Shown: in pieces, positions 6,903 to 15,975 of the stretch
How the letters are laid out: each line of letters starts with the position of its first letter
How positions within the stretch are numbered: the stretch's first letter is position 1
Assembly (NCBI RefSeq): GCF_051465645.1
Contig: NZ_CP195790.1
Span: 3,782,001-3,846,000 of the forward strand
DNA: 64,000 nt
Reading direction: 5' to 3'
Source of the DNA: Planctomicrobium sp051465645
Lineage (GTDB): Bacteria > Planctomycetota > Planctomycetia > Planctomycetales > Planctomycetaceae
The notes under the pieces: model-generated
The model's input: only the letters and a program-made list of their open reading frames with translations
What the model was told of the DNA's origin: nothing
Databases searched by the model: none
Translations under genes and position numbers: made by a program

Positions 6903-7856
6903 ATGTCAAACAAAGATTACTATCAAGTTCTCGGGGTCCCTCGCACTGCATCCAGCGAAGAGATCCGCAAAGCCTTCAAAAAACTCGCCCGGGAAAATCA
7001 CCCCGATGCGAAGAAGGATGACCCTGCAGCCGCAGAGCGGTTCAAGGAAGCCGCTGAAGCCTATGATGTGCTTGGCGACGAGGACAAACGAAAGAAGTAC
7101 GATCAGTTTGGACAGAACTGGAAACATGTCAAGGAAGGCCAAAACCCATTCGGGACAGGGGCTCGCGGGAATCCCTTTCGAGATGGAGGCCCCGTCGACG
7201 TCGATCTGCGTGATCTGTTCGGTAATCAAGGTGCCGTCGACCTGGAACAGCTCTTTGGCGGGATGTTCGGTGGGGGCGGTCGTGGACGGGGGCGAGCACC
7301 ACAACCGCAGCGGGGCGAAGACGTTAACGCAACGATCACGGTGCCATTTCACACCGCTGCATTGGGCGGCACCTATGACGTGACCATCGATGGTCATAAA
7401 AAATCCGAAGTTCTAACGGTGAAGATCCCGGCTGGAATCGAAGACGGTCAGGCGATTCGTCTTTCAGGACAAGGTCAGGCAGGGGACCACGGGGGAACTG
7501 CTGGCGACCTGAAACTGACGGTGCGCGTTGCTCAACACCCTTACTTCCGCAGAGAAGGACGCAACCTTCTGGTCGATGTGCCGGTCACTCTCACCGAGGC
7601 TGCTCTTGGGACTAAAATTGACGTGCCGACACTGCATGATGGTGTGGTGACAATGACGTTGCCTGCTGGGACGTCGTCAGGTGCCAAGTTACGCCTGAAG
7701 GGCAAGGGCATCGCTCCGGCTCGCGGAGGAAATGCTGGCGATGAATTCGTTGTGATCAAGATCGTCACGCCAAAGGGACTCGACGACGAATCGAAAGCGC
7801 TCCTGGAAGAGTTCGCCGAACGGAATCCACAAGCGCCTCGTGATGGCTTGTGGTAA
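6903..7856 (+). CDS. cbpA: DnaJ C-terminal domain co-chaperone, CbpA type
   Basis: 317 residues. The J domain (1-70) carries the HPD motif at 33-35 that stimulates DnaK ATPase. A Gly-rich linker (about 85-135, FGGMFGGGGRGRGR) follows, then the substrate-binding DnaJ C-terminal domain without the Cys-rich zinc-finger repeats. This makes it a class B protein rather than DnaJ itself. It works with DnaK and GrpE in protein folding in the cytosol. It is a single-gene unit ending at the terminator 7925-7965. Confidence 0.9.
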   Translation: MSNKDYYQVLGVPRTASSEEIRKAFKKLARENHPDAKKDDPAAAERFKEAAEAYDVLGDEDKRKKYDQFGQNWKHVKEGQNPFGTGARGNPFRDGGPVDVDLRDLFGNQGAVDLEQLFGGMFGGGGRGRGRAPQPQRGEDVNATITVPFHTAALGGTYDVTIDGHKKSEVLTVKIPAGIEDGQAIRLSGQGQAGDHGGTAGDLKLTVRVAQHPYFRREGRNLLVDVPVTLTEAALGTKIDVPTLHDGVVTMTLPAGTSSGAKLRLKGKGIAPARGGNAGDEFVVIKIVTPKGLDDESKALLEEFAERNPQAPRDGLW

Positions 7857-7924
7857 CGCCCGCGTTCAAATGTCCTGATTGCTTCACCTGATTACGTCAC
7901 ATGATCAGGGATTCGCAGAAACAA

Positions 7925-7965
7925 AAAAACGCCCCTTGTTCACAATTGGAACAAGGGGCGTTTTT
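7925..7965. terminator. Bidirectional rho-independent terminator
   Basis: Stem AACGCCCCTTGTT with its complement, flanked by A7 on the left and T5 on the right. It serves cbpA and possibly the convergent gene ending at 8047. Confidence 0.85.
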
Positions 7966-8046
7966 GATAGACGTTACTTTGATGCCGCACCGGATTTCAT
8001 CACGGCAGTGATGCCATCACAGATACTGGCTTCACCCACCGGGAAG

Positions 8047-8691
8047 TTATTTCTGGCGGGCAACTGTCGAAACAACTGCAGCAGAGGTTTCTTCTGAACG
8101 GCGTTTCAGCATGGCGATGCCGAGTGGGCTGAACAGCAATGCACTGTAGCCGACTGTTGAAATCAAAGCGTTCTTATAGAACGGAATAGCAGCGAGATAA
8201 GCGGTCTGCAAACCGGCCAGAGTCTTTGGATAATTAATCCAGGTATCGAATGCCCAGACACCGAAGTTGCTGATCGCGAAGAAAACTGTCGGAGCTACGA
8301 CGCATGAAACGGCAATAGTACCGACATTTCGTGAACGTCGAACCAGCAGACCGGATCCACAAGCGAGAAGCAACCCGAGATAGTTCATGAACTGACCGGG
8401 ATACATTGCATAAGCCAAACCGTCTCGCATCCCGTATTTCAGCCCGGACAACACCCCGATCAGAATGTCTCCGATAACCCAGGCGGCCAGCGGCACCAGC
8501 ACACCAACGCTCATCTTACGGAAGAGAGCAACTCCGAAGATTCCCACCGCAAAAAACGGTGTAAATGTCCACGGGTAAGTCGTTTCTGACTGAATGTCCA
8601 TCCCAAAGTGCATCAGCACGAAAGGAAGAATCTTGACGAGAAGGCAGAGACCGAACAGGGAGGCCAGAAAGGTTTTGTTAGGCTGATACAT
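8047..8691 (-). CDS. DUF6580 family putative membrane transport protein
   Basis: 214 residues from ATG 8691, with GAAG a few bases upstream. Longer in-frame starts give an unlikely basic leader. There are six predicted membrane spans and the features AYAMYPGQFMNYLGLLLA and ISNFGVWAFDTWINYPKTL, then AAIPFYKNALIST, which I recognise from DUF6580. The fold is thought to be related to ECF-type or folate/biotin-type substrate-binding membrane proteins, but the substrate is unknown. It is a single-gene unit in the inner membrane. Confidence 0.7.
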   Translation of the reverse strand: MYQPNKTFLASLFGLCLLVKILPFVLMHFGMDIQSETTYPWTFTPFFAVGIFGVALFRKMSVGVLVPLAAWVIGDILIGVLSGLKYGMRDGLAYAMYPGQFMNYLGLLLACGSGLLVRRSRNVGTIAVSCVVAPTVFFAISNFGVWAFDTWINYPKTLAGLQTAYLAAIPFYKNALISTVGYSALLFSPLGIAMLKRRSEETSAAVVSTVARQK

Positions 8692-9002
8692 TTTTTCTTC
8701 GCGAGTAAAAATGGTGAATCTCGCCGTGTTAACACATTCAATGACACCAGTCCAGACAGGAGCGGCGGAACCCCTCTGTTTTACCCAGTTCTCAAGTGCG
8801 ATTCGACACGATAAGATAATATATCCGGATTTCGAATGATTGCGATTCGAAAAATGGCACTGATTCCGGTTCCGAGGTCCACCCAGTTGCGTCGCTTGGG
8901 AAGACACAACACGAAGGAACAGGTGTCTCACCGGCTTAGCGACTTCCTGCTTGTCGATCAGGAGTCTGTTGCGATTCCATTGATCAAATTGATTCGGTAG
9001 TC

Positions 9003-10106
9003 ATGGCACGTGTCGTTCTGGCAATGAGTGGAGGAGTGGACAGCTCCGCATCCGCATGGCTTCTGAAAGAGCAGGGGCACGAAGTCATCGGGCTGTTCAT
9101 GCGCTCCGGTGTGCACGAACCGGAAGTCTGTTCGACAATACCGTCTCTGCTTCCCATTGTGAATTCGAAGTCGCACAAGCAGGGGTGCTGCAGTGTCTCC
9201 GACGCCGCGGATGCGAGACGCGTTGCTGACGCGCTCGACATCAACTTCCACGCGTTGAATTTCAGTGAAGCCTTCGAACAGATCAAGGATTATTTCGCCG
9301 ACGAGTATCTTGCCGGGCGCACGCCCAATCCCTGTGTGATGTGCAACGTCTGGTTGAAGTTCGGCAAGCTCTGGGATTTCGCAGAACAAGTCGGAGCCGA
9401 ATACATCGCGACCGGCCACTATGCTCAATTAAGAACCGTCCCCGGTGAATCGCGGCCCGGGCTGTATCGCGGTCTGGATGGCGGGAAAGATCAGTCTTAC
9501 GTGCTGTTTGGAATTCGACCTGATCTCCTCGACAAAATTCTCTTTCCGGTCGGGGGATACCAGAAGGAAGAACTTCGCGAACTCGCACGACGGGCCGGAA
9601 TTCGCACCGCAGACAAACCTGACAGTCAGGAAATCTGCTTCATTCCAGACAATGATTATGGGCGGTTCCTGCACGATTATCGCGGCCCCCAAGAGACGGC
9701 AGGGGAACTCGTCGACACCGCAGGAAACGTGGTCGGCCAGCATCAGGGCTATCAGCACTTCACCATCGGACAACGCCGAGGACTCGGGGTCACGTTTGGC
9801 GAGCCCCGATTCGTAGTTCGCATCGAACCAGAATCACGTCGCGTCGTGCTGGGAACGAAAGAGGACCTTGGACGCTACACGCTGGAGGCAAATCGCCTGA
9901 ATTGGCTTGCCGAAGGATTAACGTTTCCACTGCGAGCGACGGCACAGATTCGGTATCAGCAGACGCCTGGACCATGCGAAGTCACTTTGACTGACGATGA
10001 TCGAATGCTCGTCACCTTCGACACTCCTCAGTTCGGAGTCGCTCCCGGTCAGGCAGTTGCCATCTACGATCACGACCGAATTCTCGGAGGCGGCTGGATT
10101 CTATAG
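9003..10106 (+). CDS. mnmA: tRNA 2-thiouridine(34) synthase MnmA
   Basis: 367 residues. It uses ATP and a relayed sulfur to thiolate uridine 34 of tRNAs for Lys, Glu and Gln. The PP-loop SGGVDSS is at 9-15. The catalytic cysteines are Cys111 (in NPCVMCN) and Cys212 (in DSQEICF). The central GGKDQSYVLFGI and the C-terminal beta-barrel end (PGQAVAIYD) are present, so the protein is complete. It is monocistronic and converges on the gene ending at 10156. A CTG-anticodon tRNA-Gln is encoded later in the window, at 42171. Confidence 0.95.
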   Translation: MARVVLAMSGGVDSSASAWLLKEQGHEVIGLFMRSGVHEPEVCSTIPSLLPIVNSKSHKQGCCSVSDAADARRVADALDINFHALNFSEAFEQIKDYFADEYLAGRTPNPCVMCNVWLKFGKLWDFAEQVGAEYIATGHYAQLRTVPGESRPGLYRGLDGGKDQSYVLFGIRPDLLDKILFPVGGYQKEELRELARRAGIRTADKPDSQEICFIPDNDYGRFLHDYRGPQETAGELVDTAGNVVGQHQGYQHFTIGQRRGLGVTFGEPRFVVRIEPESRRVVLGTKEDLGRYTLEANRLNWLAEGLTFPLRATAQIRYQQTPGPCEVTLTDDDRMLVTFDTPQFGVAPGQAVAIYDHDRILGGGWIL

Positions 10107-10155
10107 GCCCTCGCCAGAAACAGCAGCGGTCCGTAACTACGAGCGCCGGCTCGAA

Positions 10156-11823
10156 CTACTCCATCGTTTGGACGGCACCGGTATTCGGTTCTGCAAGGAG
10201 CACGAGTTCCGCCAATGGAACGCCCCCCCGTTTGAACTCTGCCAGCATCTTCGTTCCCGGTTGCTTGTTGATCAGAGAATCCCACGGGTCTGCCAGACGC
10301 CGCACAAACAGAACGTATCGCGGAGGATCAGCCGCCTTGTCGTCAAATGGCACAATCTTCAAGTCAGGCCGGTGCCGTAACCACGACTGTTTCTGTGTCC
10401 CGTCGAGATAAATCGGATGTAACACAGGGGCGATTCCAACCGTTGCCCCCTCTGGCAGTTGATCACTGATTTCTCTTAGAAACTGCGGAGCGAGGCTGTC
10501 TCCCCAATACGTTGGTTCCATGCCAAGGCGGGTGGCTCCACTCACGCCTCCGACCAGCCCATTGTAGTAGCTCAACTGACAAGGATGCATGGAAACGAGT
10601 TGCCACGCCGGAAATGCAAAACAGGCAACGAGAGTCATTATCCCTGCAGCCAGATGAACTCGCTTTTGCAAGAGATCAAATATTCTCCCAGCCGCGATTC
10701 CAACCCAGACCGAGAACAGGGGCCAGATCATTAAGAACAGGCGTTCTCCGTCATAAACCGCGACACCGGGAATTGCAAAGACGACCAGCGGAAGCAAAAC
10801 AGCAGCAGCGAGCAATCGATTTTCACGAAGCGACAGTCCTCGATATTCCTGATCGGCACTGCGTCTGGAGAGTGTGGTTCCGAACAACCCCAGGAACAGG
10901 ATTGGAATCGGCGTTGTCACCAAAAACATCACGAACGGGTAATGCCAGGGAACAGCTTTATCTGCATACCGTTGGCCGAAGTAGTAACAATAGAGTGTGA
11001 CTCGATCTGTTGCTTGCGAGAAGTATTGAACAAACCGACCAATCGGGTCCGCCCAGAGCCATGGCCACCCTGCCAGAAACACAATGAAGGAAGTGACCGC
11101 CAGAACGACGAGCGCGGTGATCCCATTCTTCTTCCAATGCCAGAGAATCCAAACCGTCAAAACCGGGGGCAGGAAGATCGCTTGAATTTTGGTGAGTAAT
11201 GCCAGCCCAAGAAGGATTCCCGGAACGATTCCATCACGTCCGGTCAACTTCTCTTTTGAAGACAGCAACATCGCTGTCCCCAGAATGCAACCGGCATATG
11301 TCAGATTCACCATCGTTTCCACGGATGCCAGATGGGCATGCCCAAAAACTCGCGGGGTGAACCAGAGAGCAATCCCCGCGGCAATACCGGAGACGATCCC
11401 GGCGCGCGTTGTTGTGAACCAGGTCACCAACCCGATCAGCAGACCGAAAACACAGGCCGTTCCGACTCGGGCATACGTTATTATATAGAGAGAGTCTTGA
11501 TTCGTGCCCCAAAGTCGGCCAAGGACTGCATTAGCCGCAGCTCCGGGAAGTCGCCCTAACGGGGGATAATCAGGATGGTACTCAGGCGTATTGAAGATGT
11601 CATAATAGGTGCCGGGGTGCAGCATCCCGATGCCGGTTCGTAAGGCGAGTTCGACAAAGAAGACGCCTCCTTCGACATTCAGGCTTTCGTCGAAGGTCAA
11701 GCCGGGGCCGTCTGCGGACCAACTGAGATCGTCCGCCAGATCAATTGTGGTCAAAACAGAAACGGCCGCAGCGATCGCGAGTAGCAACGCTGGGCCGATT
11801 TGATGCAAACTGAATTTCTTCAT
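10156..11823 (-). CDS. Glycosyltransferase family 39-like membrane protein
   Basis: 555 residues from ATG 11823, or 577 if the ATG at 11889 is used. About ten membrane spans follow a first periplasmic loop with TFDES near residue 45 and HPDYPPLGRLPG near 85. This DE...HPPLG arrangement is typical of GT39/ArnT-like lipid-linked sugar transferases, which use a polyprenyl-phosphate sugar donor outside the inner membrane. The acceptor is unknown. A strong hairpin (11833-11869) lies directly before ATG 11823 and no ribosome site is visible, so the true start is uncertain. Confidence 0.75.
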   Translation of the reverse strand: MKKFSLHQIGPALLLAIAAAVSVLTTIDLADDLSWSADGPGLTFDESLNVEGGVFFVELALRTGIGMLHPGTYYDIFNTPEYHPDYPPLGRLPGAAANAVLGRLWGTNQDSLYIITYARVGTACVFGLLIGLVTWFTTTRAGIVSGIAAGIALWFTPRVFGHAHLASVETMVNLTYAGCILGTAMLLSSKEKLTGRDGIVPGILLGLALLTKIQAIFLPPVLTVWILWHWKKNGITALVVLAVTSFIVFLAGWPWLWADPIGRFVQYFSQATDRVTLYCYYFGQRYADKAVPWHYPFVMFLVTTPIPILFLGLFGTTLSRRSADQEYRGLSLRENRLLAAAVLLPLVVFAIPGVAVYDGERLFLMIWPLFSVWVGIAAGRIFDLLQKRVHLAAGIMTLVACFAFPAWQLVSMHPCQLSYYNGLVGGVSGATRLGMEPTYWGDSLAPQFLREISDQLPEGATVGIAPVLHPIYLDGTQKQSWLRHRPDLKIVPFDDKAADPPRYVLFVRRLADPWDSLINKQPGTKMLAEFKRGGVPLAELVLLAEPNTGAVQTME

Positions 11824-11832
11824 GGCTAAAAC

Positions 11833-11869
11833 GCACGAAGCGACCCCTTTAACAGAGGTCGCTTCGTGC
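11833..11869. promoter_or_regulatory. 13-bp perfect hairpin just before the GT39 start
   Basis: The arms 11833-11845 and 11857-11869 are exact complements with an 11-base loop. On the minus strand the stem is followed by GTTTTAGCC and then ATG 11823. It could be an attenuator or translation block, or, if translation begins at 11889, it lies within the coding region. Confidence 0.5.
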
Positions 11870-12228
11870 TTTGTTGTCGAGCCGCTCATCAGCGAATCCG
11901 GTCAACTGTCGTAGGTGACGTTACCCGGTTTGGCCGGGCTGTGTGACATGTTTGTTGTCAGACGTTACTCAACCTACCTGCAATTGCAATCAGTCTCAAT
12001 GCTTTGCGGCCGAACGCGTCAATCATGATGTTCCCCAACACCTGATTGAGATGGACCCACGTGTTCGAATTGCATTACTTGAAACAGAACACTTTTGCCT
12101 GAAGGTCAATTGGCAATTGACGACATCAATCACACAGCCTTCGGGATATCAACTGCTGCAGAACAACAGATCGATTCCGTTCCGAAGCTCGCGACACCTG
12201 ATGGTGATGTGCGGGCAATCCGCAATCA

Positions 12229-12801
12229 TTAGGCCAGCGTCTTACGACGGCTGACGAGCGTCCTGATCCGTTCTGCGAGCAGAGCTGCATCGAACGGTTT
12301 TCGGAACGTTTCGTTGAAAATCGTGCGGTCAAAACCACTTGCCGTATCGTCGTCGCTCAAAAGAGCAATCAGAACGGTATCGGTATAGTCGTTGTTGCGA
12401 CGCAGATTTTGCGCGATCATCAGGCTCTCGTTACGTCCCATTGCGAAGTCAATGACCACGCAATCTGGATGCAACGATTCCGCTTGGATTCCAGCCTCGA
12501 AACCGCTGGCCGCGAGTTCGATTTTGAAATCCTCAATGGGCAGGACTCCTTCGAGTCCTGACCGCACAACGCCGTCAACTCCGACGAGCAAGAGTTTCCC
12601 CATTGCTTCGTCTTCGAGTTCTCCCAATGGCATGCCGTGTTCCTTTAGGAACCGAATCAAATGCTCACGGGGAATTCTGCGGTCCTGGGAACCGGGAATC
12701 CGGTATCCACGGAGTCTGCCAGAATCGAACCACTTGCTGACGGTGCGTGGTGCAACTTTACAAATTTTGGCGACTTGACCAGTAGTGAAGATCGTCCTCA
12801 T
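12229..12801 (-). CDS. Excisionase-type HTH protein with a receiver-like domain
   Basis: 190 residues from ATG 12801, with GGAGAG 6 bases upstream. Residues 1-57 form a MerR/excisionase-type helix-turn-helix (FTTGQVAKICKVAPRTVSKW, then DRRIPREHLIRFL). About 70-185 resemble a response-regulator receiver, with VIDFAMG placed like the phospho-acceptor Asp and FRKPF like the conserved Lys-Pro. The usual acidic pair at the first strand is replaced by VGVDG, so phosphorylation may be weak or absent. The order HTH then receiver is the reverse of ordinary response regulators. It is probably a DNA-binding regulator; its targets are not evident. Confidence 0.75.
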   Translation of the reverse strand: MRTIFTTGQVAKICKVAPRTVSKWFDSGRLRGYRIPGSQDRRIPREHLIRFLKEHGMPLGELEDEAMGKLLLVGVDGVVRSGLEGVLPIEDFKIELAASGFEAGIQAESLHPDCVVIDFAMGRNESLMIAQNLRRNNDYTDTVLIALLSDDDTASGFDRTIFNETFRKPFDAALLAERIRTLVSRRKTLA

Positions 12802-13907
12802 TGCGGGCTCTCCAATCACAATCTGTCTGGGCAGGAGCTGTCTTAGCTCCAGATCTTCACCCCAAATTCGACAACATGGCCGGCTCTCCTAGCCCGTGGG
12901 TCCATGGCAACTGCCAGCGTCGTCTTTGGGGTCATCTCAGGAAATGGAAATTTGTCGACACATCCACGATTGGGCCGGAATCGGTCTGTGGTCAGCAGAA
13001 ACGAAATCCGTGATGCATCGCAGGTGTCGCCGAAGTGGGAGCCCACGTAATTCAAATGAGGAACGCATTCCCCGTCTGAATTCGTTTCTCTTCAGCACGT
13101 CGTCCAAGATGGTCAGACCATCATTCCGTTTGAACCGTGAAAATTCTGACACCAGTTGAATCATCGACGAGTTGTCTTTGATTAATCCTGGCACAGTCAC
13201 TTCACCTGTTCAGTCACGTAGGACGCAGTCTTAATGAGTCACACATTAGATCTGGTCAGAAGATGGTTACGGCATTCTGCCGCAGCCATCTGCCCCCCCC
13301 AAGTCTCAAGCATGAACCCCCCTGGATCGTCGTAATCAAGCGAACTGATACGCACTGTGCGATCAGTGGGAATGGCGTTCCCGATTCGTTTGATTCGAAC
13401 CATCCGAACTTCAATTTCGGCGAATCCGGGTGTGCAACTTAAGTCTGTCTCGCCAGACAATGCTCGGAATCACCATGATTCATACTGTCAGCACGACAGG
13501 CCTTGCCGATTGCGACAACTGCAACAATTCTACTTCACTTTTCACAAATAGGACTTAAAAGGATTAGAAGAAACGGCGCCAATATCCGTAGCCAAAATCA
13601 CACGCGTCAACTTTTTCGGAATATTCCACCTGGTTTACCCTGTTTTCTGTTGAACGGCGCTGTATAACTTGCCTATCCTCCCGGTTGACCCTAGATTCTT
13701 GTCAGAGACGGTGTCTACTGGGGGTGACACGTTGAGTGACGTTCCGTCTGGAACCACCTCAAGGTGCCCAGAGTTGTAAACTAATGCATTTGACAAATTT
13801 GCTCTATTCTTCCCATCCACACAGATCCGTTTGGGAAACGCGGCGGGTAGAGCCGCAGAGAGCTTTTGTCAGGGTTTGAAAAGCGATCTGACACAGGAGT
13901 ATTCGTG
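12802..13907. other. Gap of about 1.1 kb with no convincing gene
   Basis: Only short frames are present. The best is a minus-strand frame of about 54 codons from ATG 13403 to 13239 (MVRIKRIGNAIPTDRTVRIS...), which has no ribosome site or family and is not called. A small inverted repeat GGAGCT/AGCTCC is at 12834-12850. Near 13840-13900 the leader of the Cys-rich gene has short stems (GCGGC/GCCGC and GTCAG/CTGAC). Confidence 0.4.
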
Positions 13908-14447
13908 ATGAAGAATTTGTTGGCTTGTGCTGCTCTGTTTGCAGCTTCTGTCCTCGTTATGGGTCAATCAGCTGAAGCTGGCCGTCGTCACCATGGTTGC
14001 GGCGCTCCAGAACCAACATGCTGTGCACCAGCTCCAGTCTGTGCCGCTCCAGCTCCAAGCTGCTGCGCTCCAGAACCAAGCTGCTGCGAACCACGTCGTG
14101 AACGCGTTCGTCACGCTCGCGTTCGTTTGTTCCGTAAGCACCACCGCAACAACGATTGCTGTGCACCAGTAGCACCAGCTTGCGGCGCTCCAGTTTGTGC
14201 ACCAGCATGTGCTCCAGCTGCTTGTGCTCCAGAATGTGCTGCTCCAGTCTGTGCACCAGCTGCATGTGCTCCAGAATGTGCCGCTCCAGCTCCAGCTTGT
14301 GCACCAGTCTGTGCACCAACCTGCGGCGCTCCAGTTGCTCACGAAGTTGCAGCTCCAGAAGCTCCAGCTGCACCAGCACCAGCTCCAGCTCCAGCTCCAG
14401 AAGCTGCTGCTCCAGCACCAGCACCAGCTCCAGCTCCAGCTAACTAA
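13908..14447 (+). CDS. Secreted Cys/Pro/Ala-rich repeat protein
   Basis: 179 residues from ATG 13908, with CAGGAG 9 bases upstream. A signal peptide (MKNLLACAALFAASVLVMGQ, cleavage near SAEA-G) is followed by repeats built on CxAPxC units such as CAPACAPAACAPECA. About 30 cysteines occur in total. A basic stretch (RRERVRHARVRLFRKHHRNN) splits two Cys-rich blocks, and the tail is a cysteine-free Ala/Pro run. Cysteine-rich envelope proteins are known in planctomycetes, so a disulfide-linked cell-surface role is likely but inferred. The codon pattern is strongly repetitive (GCTCCAG units). It ends at a clear terminator. Confidence 0.75.
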   Translation: MKNLLACAALFAASVLVMGQSAEAGRRHHGCGAPEPTCCAPAPVCAAPAPSCCAPEPSCCEPRRERVRHARVRLFRKHHRNNDCCAPVAPACGAPVCAPACAPAACAPECAAPVCAPAACAPECAAPAPACAPVCAPTCGAPVAHEVAAPEAPAAPAPAPAPAPEAAAPAPAPAPAPAN

Positions 14448-14497
14448 TCAATTCAGCCTTCATGGCTGATTTGTTGGGTCAGGCTATTGTTGAGAAT

Positions 14498-14536
14498 AAA
14501 CGCCCGCCAAGACATTCTGTTTTGGCGGGCGTTTTC
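14498..14536 (+). terminator. Rho-independent terminator
   Basis: Stem AACGCCCGCCAA with its complement, followed by TTTTCTATTT, about 50 bases after the Cys-rich gene. Confidence 0.85.
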
Positions 14537-14539
14537 TAT

Positions 14540-14925
14540 TTGGTCCTCGGAGCCGTTCTCAAACGCCTTGAGAGCTGGTCCGCACGCTCCCTGCCATTTC
14601 CGCCCCGGCAGAACATCTTCAATTGTTTTTTGTGAGCAATGACTTCAAAAAAGAAGCCGCTCCTGGCCGGCGATCATTTTTGATTCAATTTTCCTCAAAT
14701 CGTTTTTCAACGTGCTTTCTTCAGATTTTTAAACAGTTTGTTCAAGATAGACATTCGCGAATGAGTCAATGTCAACTTCTTCGCTGAACGATTTCATCTT
14801 GACGGAAAATTCCAAATCTGCAAAAAATGCCGGTTGAGGTCGTCGCAATCTAAAGATTCTGGCACTGGACGCCGCGATGATCCTTCGATTCGAGTCGTTC
14901 TGGATTCCCCTCAAAGGGCAACGCA
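14540..14925. other. Gap with no visible gene
   Basis: About 390 bases between the terminator of the Cys-rich gene and ompH. It is AT-rich around 14630-14740. No frame or strong stem-loop stands out; it presumably carries the ompH promoter. Confidence 0.4.
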
Positions 14926-15657
14926 ATGGAGTGCGATCACCTGAAACGTGTGATGCTTCTCGTCACATTTGCCATCAGTTCTTTTTCGGGCCCTCTCTTC
15001 GCGCAACAACCCGCCGCCCCAGTGACTGCCGGTCCCCATCAGGTCGGGCTGATCGACATGGCGTACGTTTTCAAAAACTACGAGAAGTTCCATTTCCTCT
15101 CGAACTCGCTCCAGCAGGAAATCGGGCAGATCGACGCCGAAGCGAAGTCGCGTATTGAAAGCATTCGGAAGATTGAGCAGCAACTCACCGGAAGTTCTGC
15201 ACCCGGCAGTTCGTCCGAGGTTGGCAATCTGGAAGCAGAACTGCTCAAGGCTCGCACTGAAATGGAGACATTCAAGCTGGTCTCTCAGCGTGAGTTCATC
15301 AAGAAGGAAGCCGAGCTCTACAAGGCGATCTACCTCGAAGTCGATACCGCCGTTCAACAGTACGCTGCCTATTACAAGTACACGCTCGTATTGCGATTCA
15401 ATCGGGCTGTTCTCAGCGATGACACAGCCGACCCTCAAGAGATCACCAATGGACTGAATCGTCAGGTCATCTACTTTCGCCCTCAGGATGACCTGACCGA
15501 TCCGATTCTCAGCTACCTGAATTCGAACTGGCAGAAACAGCAAAACTCCCAGGAATCGCCGAATGTCGTCCCGGCAGGCAACAACAGCCCTGCCAATCAG
15601 CGTCCTGCCAACCAGAATCCAGCAGCGACTCAACCATCAACGGGGACCATCCGTTAG
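14926..15657 (+). CDS. OmpH/Skp family periplasmic protein
   Basis: 243 residues. A signal peptide (VMLLVTFAISSFSGPLFAQQ, cut near residue 27) precedes the OmpH-type start VGLIDMAYVFKNYEKF and a long helical, coiled-coil part (about 65-150) rich in Glu/Lys. The C-terminal 40 residues are a low-complexity Asn/Gln/Pro tail. Skp-like proteins hold outer-membrane proteins in the periplasm. Its position before lpxC matches the skp-lpx order of many Gram-negatives and supports an envelope role. It ends in a 15-bp inverted repeat. Confidence 0.8.
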   Translation: MECDHLKRVMLLVTFAISSFSGPLFAQQPAAPVTAGPHQVGLIDMAYVFKNYEKFHFLSNSLQQEIGQIDAEAKSRIESIRKIEQQLTGSSAPGSSSEVGNLEAELLKARTEMETFKLVSQREFIKKEAELYKAIYLEVDTAVQQYAAYYKYTLVLRFNRAVLSDDTADPQEITNGLNRQVIYFRPQDDLTDPILSYLNSNWQKQQNSQESPNVVPAGNNSPANQRPANQNPAATQPSTGTIR

Positions 15658-15718
15658 ATGATTTTCATAAGTGTGTTGCCGGGGCAGGGGCTCCCGGTTT
15701 CCTGATTCATTTCCGCCT

Positions 15719-15765
15719 ACACACTGTAGAGCAGACTGCTCCTCGTGGTTTGCTCTACAGTGTGT
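15719..15765. terminator. 15-bp perfect inverted repeat after ompH
   Basis: The arms 15719-15733 and 15751-15765 are exact complements around a 17-base loop and are followed by TTGTAAAT. It is probably the ompH terminator, although the T-run is short. Confidence 0.55.
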
Positions 15766-15975
15766 TTGTAAATCAACAGTGTCAATCAACAGTAACTCCG
15801 TGAGATCGACAGTGAACCCCCACAATCGCGGACGGGGTTCATTGAAGGACCGCCTTCGCTGATTCACACACCTGCCTAGTCATAACCAGTTGTTTCCCTG
15901 CCAGAACAGTTTGGGGCGACGGAATCCGATAGACCGAAATGGGGCTATCGTGAACAGAATGCGGATATCCCTGCC

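Noticed and set aside
13239..13460. Minus-strand frame with MVRIKRIGNAIPTDRT
   Set aside because: Plausible composition but short, no ribosome site, no recognised family; mentioned in the gap entry only.
13957..14424. Minus-strand frame opposite the Cys-rich gene
   Set aside because: Product of the repeated CAG/GCT codons read backwards; low-complexity Leu/Glu/Arg and no start signals.
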